From: Sphingorhabdus sp. 109
GTDB taxonomy: Bacteria; Pseudomonadota; Alphaproteobacteria; Sphingomonadales; Sphingomonadaceae
DNA length: 64,000 nt
NCBI RefSeq assembly: GCF_902506555.1
Contig: NZ_LR732707.1
Coordinates: forward strand, 1,202,001 to 1,266,000
Direction: 5' to 3'
A model generated the notes under the pieces. The model was not told where the DNA came from. It saw only the letters and a program-made list of their open reading frames with translations, and ran no database searches. This document shows, piece by piece, positions 58,858 to 64,000 of this stretch (the stretch's first letter is position 1; each line of letters begins with the position of its first letter). A program made the translations under genes and the position numbers.

Positions 58858-59843
58858 AGCCCTTTGAATATGCGAAAGCCACCGCGCACGCCGATGCGAC
58901 CGCCCAGGCGGCGAATAATGCGACCTTCATCGCCGGCGGCACCAATCTGCTCGACCTGATGAAGCTCGAGGTGATGGCGCCCGGCAAACTTGTCGATATC
59001 AACCGGCTCGATCTCTCCGAGATCAGCCAGACCGATGATGGCGGTCTGCGGATCGGTGCCTTGGTAACCAACAGCGATTGCGCCGCCGATAAGCGCATCC
59101 GTGATGATTACCCTGTCCTGTCGCGCGCCATTCTTGCCGGCGCGAGCGGGCAACTGCGCAACAAGGCGACCACCGGCGGAAATCTGTGCCAGCGCACCCG
59201 CTGCTACTATTTCTACGACACAGCGATGCCCTGCAACAAACGCGAGCCGGGTTCCGGCTGTCAGGCGATGGAAGGTTTCAACCGCATCCACGCCATTTTG
59301 GGCGCGAGCGACGCCTGCATCGCCACCTATCCCGGCGACATGGCCGTGGCGATGACGGCGCTGCATGCCCAGGTCGAAATCGAGGACAAATCCGGCGATA
59401 TCCGACACGTTCCGGTGCGGGAATTTCACCTGCTGCCCGGAGACCATCCGGAGAAGGACAATATCCTCGAGCCCGGCGACTTGATCACCGCGGTGATCCT
59501 GCCACCTCCGGTCGAGGGCAAACAGATTTACCAGAAAGTCCGCGATCGCGCCTCTTATGCTTTCGCGCTCTGCTCGGTGGCTGCCATCGTAAAAATGGAT
59601 GGCGACACAATAGCCAGCGTCGCGCTGGCTTTTGGCGGACTGGCCCACAAGCCATGGTGTGACGAGGCGGTTGAGGAATTGCTGGTCGGACAACAGCCGT
59701 CCGCCGAACTGTTCGGCAAGGCTGCCGACCTATTGCTCGCCGAAGCACAGGGCTATGGCAGCAATGATTTCAAGGTACCGCTGACCAGACGCGTTCTGAT
59801 TTCCGTCCTGAAAAAAGCGACACAGACAGGAGCCGCATCATGA
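58854..59843 (+). CDS. Molybdenum hydroxylase, FAD subunit with extra Fe-S motif
   Basis: 329 aa. FAD-binding [13 protein letters not shown] near residue 25 and [16 protein letters not shown] near 105. The Cys cluster [21 protein letters not shown] matches the [4Fe-4S] insertion of PaoB (YagS). It passes electrons from the Fe-S subunit to FAD. Start ATG overlaps the previous stop (ATGA); the longer open frame that begins at 58641 is a shadow of the previous gene. Confidence 0.92.
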   Translation: MKPFEYAKATAHADATAQAANNATFIAGGTNLLDLMKLEVMAPGKLVDINRLDLSEISQTDDGGLRIGALVTNSDCAADKRIRDDYPVLSRAILAGASGQLRNKATTGGNLCQRTRCYYFYDTAMPCNKREPGSGCQAMEGFNRIHAILGASDACIATYPGDMAVAMTALHAQVEIEDKSGDIRHVPVREFHLLPGDHPEKDNILEPGDLITAVILPPPVEGKQIYQKVRDRASYAFALCSVAAIVKMDGDTIASVALAFGGLAHKPWCDEAVEELLVGQQPSAELFGKAADLLLAEAQGYGSNDFKVPLTRRVLISVLKKATQTGAAS

Positions 59844-62053
59844 ACGCGCATCGGAAAATGGACAAACCGGATACTCGCAACCGGCTGGATGATATGAGTC
59901 AGGGACTGGTCGGGACAGCGATGGACCGCCCCGACGGCCCGCTCAAGGTCTCCGGCCAGGCAACCTATGCGCACGAATGGGAGGTCCCGGACATGGTCCA
60001 CGGCGTTCTGGTGCGCGCGACGATCTCCAAGGGCCGCGTTACCGATGTGGCCAGCGACGAAATTCTGGCAGATGATGCGATTCACGCCGTGATAACTGAT
60101 GATCGCCTGCTGCGGCGACCAGCGCAAGGCGGTGCCAATGAAGCGCCACCGCAGGGATCGAAACAGGTCGATTATTTCGGTCAGCCGATCGCGCTGGTGG
60201 TAGCCGACACTTTCGAACAGGCGCGCCACGCCGCGAACAATCTGAAAATCGGCTACGAAACAGAAGGCAATGCGGCCTTTGACCCCGAGGCGGCCGCCAC
60301 GGAAACAGACAAGCCCGAAGATGACCAGCTGGATCAGGGCGACCTTGATCAGGCGATGCGCAACGCCGCTTTCACCGTCGATCAGGTTTATCGCACACCC
60401 GGCCATAACAGCGCCGCAATGGAGCCGCATTGCGCGATTGCCAGCTGGGAGGGCGACAAGCTCACCCTGCGCGGCAGTTACCAGATGCTGAATTTCAACA
60501 TCAACGAACTGGCCGACGCGCTGCATATCAGCGCGGATAATATCCGCATGCTCTCGCCCTTCGTCGGTGGCGGCTTTGGCTCGAAACTGGGTCTTTCACC
60601 GGAAGCCGTCGCGGCAGCCATAGCGGCGAAGGAAATCGGTCTGCCTGTCTGTGTGACCCTGTCGCGCCAGCAGGTTTTCGAAACCACCATGCGCCGCTCC
60701 GAAACCCATCAGCATGTACGGCTGTCCTGCGGCGAGGACGGCGTTCTGACCGGACTCGGGCACGAATGCCTGGTATCCAATCTGCCGGGCGAGGAATTTT
60801 ACGAACCGGTCACCCAGGCCACCCATTTCCTGTACGGCGGTAAAAATCGCAAGCTCGGCATCGAAGTCGCTCGTCTCAACCGAACCTGCGGCGGCTCGGT
60901 CCGCGCGCCGGGCGAAGCGGTCGGCATGCAGGTTCTGGAAAATGCGATGGACGAACTGGCGGAAGCCGCAGGTATCGATCCGGTCGAGCTCAGAAAGCGC
61001 AATATCCCGGAACAGCATCCGGAGAAGGATATACCCTATTCGTCCCGCCGGTTCACCGAGGCGCTCGACGAGGGCGCGAAACGGTTCGGATGGGACAAGC
61101 GTAACGCAAAACCCGGAAACCTGCGTGAAGGCGACTGGCTGATCGGTCACGGCATGGCTGGCGCCGCCCGGATCAATATCCTGTCCGAAGCCAAGGCCAA
61201 GGTCACGTTGCTGGCAAATGGCAGCGCCGTGGTCGAAACCGACATGACCGACATCGGTACCGGAACCTACGCGATACTGACTCAGATTGCCTGCGACATG
61301 CTGGGTCTGCCGGCGGACAAGGTTGAAACGAAGCTTGGCGACACCGATTTTCCGGCGGGACCGGGCTCGGGCGGGTCCTGGGGGGCTTCCTCATCCGGCT
61401 CGGCGGTCTTTCTGGCCTGCGAGGAAATCCGCCGCAAACTCGCCGACAAGCTGGGCAGCGACGAACGTGACCTCGAACTTGCAGACGGCAAGGCGGGAAC
61501 GGGAGAACCGGCGCAATCGCTGGCCGTCATATTGGATGGAGAAGAGATTTCCGCGATTGGCCATATCGAACCCGGCAAGACGCTGGAGGACTGGCAACAG
61601 GCGACCTACGGTTCCTATTTTGCCGAAGTTGCAGTCAACGCGATCACCGGGGAAACACGGGTAAAGCGGATGCTCGGCGTATTTGGCGCAGGTCGGATAT
61701 TGAACGAGAAAACCGCGACATCGCAATGCTACGGCGGCATGATCTGGGGCATCGGCAGCGCGCTGACCGAAGAGCTGGCCTTCGACAACCGCGACGGCCA
61801 TATCGTCAACCATGATCTCGCCGAATATCATATCCCGGTCAATCTGGACGTGCCGCAGATCGAGGTTGTCCTGCTCAAGGAGCGCGACGAATTTGCCAGC
61901 CCGATCCAGGCCAAGGGAATCGGCGAACTGGGCATCTGCGGAGCCGCCGCCGCGGTCACCAATGCGATCTATAACGCCACCGGGATCCGGGTCCGCGACT
62001 ATCCTGCGACGCTCGACAAGCTGCTGGAGGGATTGCCCGATCAGCAGCAATGA
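59840..62053 (+). CDS. Molybdenum hydroxylase, molybdopterin subunit (PaoC-like)
   Basis: 737 aa. Binds Moco and the substrate: [13 protein letters not shown] near residue 235, [19 protein letters not shown] near 350, [15 protein letters not shown], and the base Glu in [13 protein letters not shown] at the C-terminal end. Together with the two preceding genes it forms an aldehyde-oxidoreductase of the PaoABC class; aldehyde as substrate is likely but not proven. No PaoD/XdhC-like maturation factor is seen in the window. Confidence 0.93.
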   Translation: MNAHRKMDKPDTRNRLDDMSQGLVGTAMDRPDGPLKVSGQATYAHEWEVPDMVHGVLVRATISKGRVTDVASDEILADDAIHAVITDDRLLRRPAQGGANEAPPQGSKQVDYFGQPIALVVADTFEQARHAANNLKIGYETEGNAAFDPEAAATETDKPEDDQLDQGDLDQAMRNAAFTVDQVYRTPGHNSAAMEPHCAIASWEGDKLTLRGSYQMLNFNINELADALHISADNIRMLSPFVGGGFGSKLGLSPEAVAAAIAAKEIGLPVCVTLSRQQVFETTMRRSETHQHVRLSCGEDGVLTGLGHECLVSNLPGEEFYEPVTQATHFLYGGKNRKLGIEVARLNRTCGGSVRAPGEAVGMQVLENAMDELAEAAGIDPVELRKRNIPEQHPEKDIPYSSRRFTEALDEGAKRFGWDKRNAKPGNLREGDWLIGHGMAGAARINILSEAKAKVTLLANGSAVVETDMTDIGTGTYAILTQIACDMLGLPADKVETKLGDTDFPAGPGSGGSWGASSSGSAVFLACEEIRRKLADKLGSDERDLELADGKAGTGEPAQSLAVILDGEEISAIGHIEPGKTLEDWQQATYGSYFAEVAVNAITGETRVKRMLGVFGAGRILNEKTATSQCYGGMIWGIGSALTEELAFDNRDGHIVNHDLAEYHIPVNLDVPQIEVVLLKERDEFASPIQAKGIGELGICGAAAAVTNAIYNATGIRVRDYPATLDKLLEGLPDQQQ

Positions 62054-62155
62054 TATTAGCTGTCCATCGTTAGCCGGAGCGGGGGAGAATGCCATGCCAG
62101 CATGGTGGGCAAACAGGGATTGAACCGGACCTTCTGCTCGCCTAGTCTTCTCGTG

Positions 62156-62947
62156 ATGAGAAATTATCCGAACCGAATAGCATGGTCGCCTGCCCGGCCG
62201 ATTGCGGCCCTGATCGTCCTGATGCTGATGACCGCACCACTCGGAGCCTGCAAGCGGCTGCCGGACGAGGATGATCTGCGCGCAGAAACCGCCCGCGCCT
62301 ATCCGCCTGCCTCGCGACCGGTATCGGAACTGGCCGGCAACCAGTGGTCGACCGAGACCGCCCGCGACAAGCGCGGCGAGGCGGAAGAGATTATGAAGGC
62401 TGCAGGACTGGAGACCGGGATGACGGTCGCCGATATCGGCGCGGGTGAAGGATATTATACGGTGCGTCTGGCCGAAAAAGTGGGTGCTTCAGGACGGGTT
62501 CTGGCGCAGGATATCGACGAGGAAGCGATCGACCGTCTGGCCGAGCGGGTCAACCGGGAAAGCCTGGACAATGTCTCGATCAAGCTGGGCGCGCCGGATG
62601 ATCCACGGCTGCCCGAGAATAGTTTCGACCGGATATTCCTGGTCCACATGTATCATGAGGTCCGCGAACCTTATGCCTTCCTGTCCCGCCTGCGACCGGC
62701 CCTGCTTGGCAAGACGGACAATCAGGATCCGGGCGAGGTAATCGTGGTCGACGTCAATCGTGATTTCTCGCAGCATGGTATCCCGCCCAAACAGCTGTTC
62801 TGCGAGTTCGAGGCCGTCGGTTACGAACTCGTCGGCTTCATGGAACGGCCAGAACTCGGCGGCTATTTCGCGCGATTTCGGGCGAAGGGGCCGGCTCTGG
62901 CACCGGGCGACATCACGCCCTGCCCCTATCAACCGGACAAGGGCTGA
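62156..62947 (+). CDS. Lipoprotein-type SAM methyltransferase
   Basis: 263 aa. A signal peptide ends in a lipobox (LGACKRLP, Cys ~32), and the rest is a class I methyltransferase with VADIGAGEGYYTVRLAEKVG, QDIDEEAIDRL and DRIFLVHMYHEV. A methyltransferase exported as a lipoprotein is unusual, as SAM is not known in the periplasm; the fold may have another use. The start at 62156 was chosen over 62102 because it gives a proper signal peptide. Confidence 0.75.
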   Translation: MRNYPNRIAWSPARPIAALIVLMLMTAPLGACKRLPDEDDLRAETARAYPPASRPVSELAGNQWSTETARDKRGEAEEIMKAAGLETGMTVADIGAGEGYYTVRLAEKVGASGRVLAQDIDEEAIDRLAERVNRESLDNVSIKLGAPDDPRLPENSFDRIFLVHMYHEVREPYAFLSRLRPALLGKTDNQDPGEVIVVDVNRDFSQHGIPPKQLFCEFEAVGYELVGFMERPELGGYFARFRAKGPALAPGDITPCPYQPDKG

Positions 62948-62949
62948 TA

Positions 62950-63165
62950 TCAGCCGGCACTTAGCCGGGTGCCCGATTTGCCCTGTCTGCGCCGTGCCTT
63001 TCGCGCCAAGCGCCGCCAGTGACGCCGGTCCCGGCTGCACAGGTCTCTATCGCTCGCCCGTTCTGCCAGAATATCAATGGCTTGCTCGCCATATCTCGCA
63101 AAATAGGACTTGATTTCCCGGGCATCCTTGGCCCGGCGATAATCGGATTCGAAAAAATCGAACAT
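62950..63165 (-). CDS. Small basic protein, unknown function
   Basis: 71 aa, Arg-rich, ending RKARRRQGKSGTRLSAG. The start MFDFFESDYRRAKDARE looks like a natural helix; no family recognised. It converges with the methyltransferase gene (2-base gap). Likely real because the frame is clean and the codon use fits, but not proven. Confidence 0.55.
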   Translation of the reverse strand: MFDFFESDYRRAKDAREIKSYFARYGEQAIDILAERASDRDLCSRDRRHWRRLARKARRRQGKSGTRLSAG

Positions 63166-63308
63166 TCAATGCTTCCCGCAAGTCAGATGCGACCCTGATG
63201 CGTATCTCGCAGGTGCAGCATACAGAATGTTACATATGGTTTCAAGCCTCTTTACGATATGATGCACGAAGATATATGGTGATACAATATCCTTGCCGGA
63301 TCGCTGGC

Positions 63309-64000
63309 CTAGCCCTCGTCACCCATTTTCAGCGCGGCGATAAAGGCCTCCTGCGGGATGCTGACATTGCCATATTCGCGCATCTTCGCCTTGCCCTTCT
63401 TCTGCTTCTCGAGCAGCTTTTTCTTCCGGCTGATATCGCCACCATAGCATTTGGCGGTGACGTCCTTGCGCATAGCCGAGATGGTCTCGCGGGCGATCAC
63501 CTTGCCGCCGATTGCCGCCTGCACCGGGATCTTGAACAGATGCCGCGGGATCAGGTCTTTCAGCCGCTCGCACATGTGCCGGCCGCGCGCCTCGGCAGCG
63601 TCGCGGTGGACGATCATGCTCAGCGCGTCGACCGGATCGCCGTTGACCATGATGTTCATCTTGACCAGCTGGCCGGTGCGCAGGCCGATCTGGTGATAGT
63701 CGAAGCTGGCATAGCCCCGCGAGATGCTCTTCAGCCGGTCGTAAAAGTCGAACACCACCTCGTTGAGCGGCAGTTCGTAGACAACCTGCGCCCGGTCGCC
63801 GACATAGGTCAGATTCTTCTGCACCCCGCGCCGGTCCTGGCAAAGCTTCAATATCCCGCCGAGATATTCGTCGGGGCAATAGATGGTTGCCTCGATCCAC
63901 GGCTCCTCGATTTCGCGGATCTTGACCACGTCCGGCATATCCGCCGGGTTGTGCAGGAACATCTCGCTGCCATCGTTCATCTCGATCCGGTAGACCACCG
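63309..64000 (-). CDS. lepA: Elongation factor 4, C-terminal part
   Basis: The last ~230 residues; the gene continues past the right edge. It back-translocates ribosomes in the EF-G-like family. Features of the EF-4 C-terminus are [56 protein letters not shown], and [21 protein letters not shown]. Confidence 0.96.
   Translation of the reverse strand, partial: VVYRIEMNDGSEMFLHNPADMPDVVKIREIEEPWIEATIYCPDEYLGGILKLCQDRRGVQKNLTYVGDRAQVVYELPLNEVVFDFYDRLKSISRGYASFDYHQIGLRTGQLVKMNIMVNGDPVDALSMIVHRDAAEARGRHMCERLKDLIPRHLFKIPVQAAIGGKVIARETISAMRKDVTAKCYGGDISRKKKLLEKQKKGKAKMREYGNVSIPQEAFIAALKMGDEG

Overview
The window reads as a stretch of chromosome from an alphaproteobacterium of the order Sphingomonadales (Sphingorhabdus, Parasphingorhabdus or Sphingopyxis type). 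The basis is the style of the housekeeping proteins, the many short overlapping transcription units, and several short palindromic repeat families of the kind common in sphingomonad genomes. I could not run a search, so the genus is not fixed. I see no tRNA, rRNA, CRISPR array, transposase, phage gene or replication origin. No gap between genes exceeds 300 bases; the largest (190-270 bases) lie before or between divergent genes and hold promoters, hairpins or repeat remnants.

Layout. 1-3119 (minus): the end of a LysE-type exporter, then sdhA, sdhD and sdhC of succinate dehydrogenase; sdhB is not next to them. 3320-13530: mixed small units (SDR, spermidine-synthase-like protein, MgtC/DUF4010 membrane protein, ABC-F ATPase, prmA, phhA, DUF2459 protein, Crp/Fnr regulator, sterol-desaturase-like hydroxylase, esterase). 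13576-30909, mostly minus: a large block of information-processing genes. In transcription order these are rimP, nusA, ylxR, infB, rbfA, then tdk, a GNAT acetyltransferase and a secreted protein, then truB, rpsO, pnp, bamD, recN and ligA. 31036-41783: a CaCA antiporter, argG, a cytochrome b561/molybdopterin oxidoreductase/cfa unit, an outer-membrane barrel protein, a RidA-like protein, rlmN, a histidine phosphatase and dnaN. 41991-44619: a DUF2946 protein and a TonB-dependent receptor, probably for copper. 44665-52745: amidohydrolase, epoxide-hydrolase-like protein, ferredoxin reductase, a periplasmic ClpP-fold protein, a CsgG-like protein and a GMC oxidoreductase. 52742-56688 (minus): a four-gene Anbu cluster (circularly permuted ATP-grasp, alpha-E, transglutaminase, proteasome-like Anbu). 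56958-64000: prfB, a three-gene molybdenum hydroxylase of PaoABC type, a lipoprotein methyltransferase, a small basic protein and the C-terminal part of lepA.

Two things stand out. First, palindromic repeats sit in frame inside essential genes: two in ligA (15301-15382 and 14006-14080) and one in truB (22357-22487), each adding about 27-44 residues without breaking the frame. Related intergenic copies occur in the same window. Second, the Anbu cluster is a complete set of predicted peptide-ligating, peptide-cleaving and proteasome-like proteins whose joint substrate is unknown. The genome is compact: ATGA or TTGA start/stop overlaps are frequent, and three convergent gene pairs share four bases at their stop codons.
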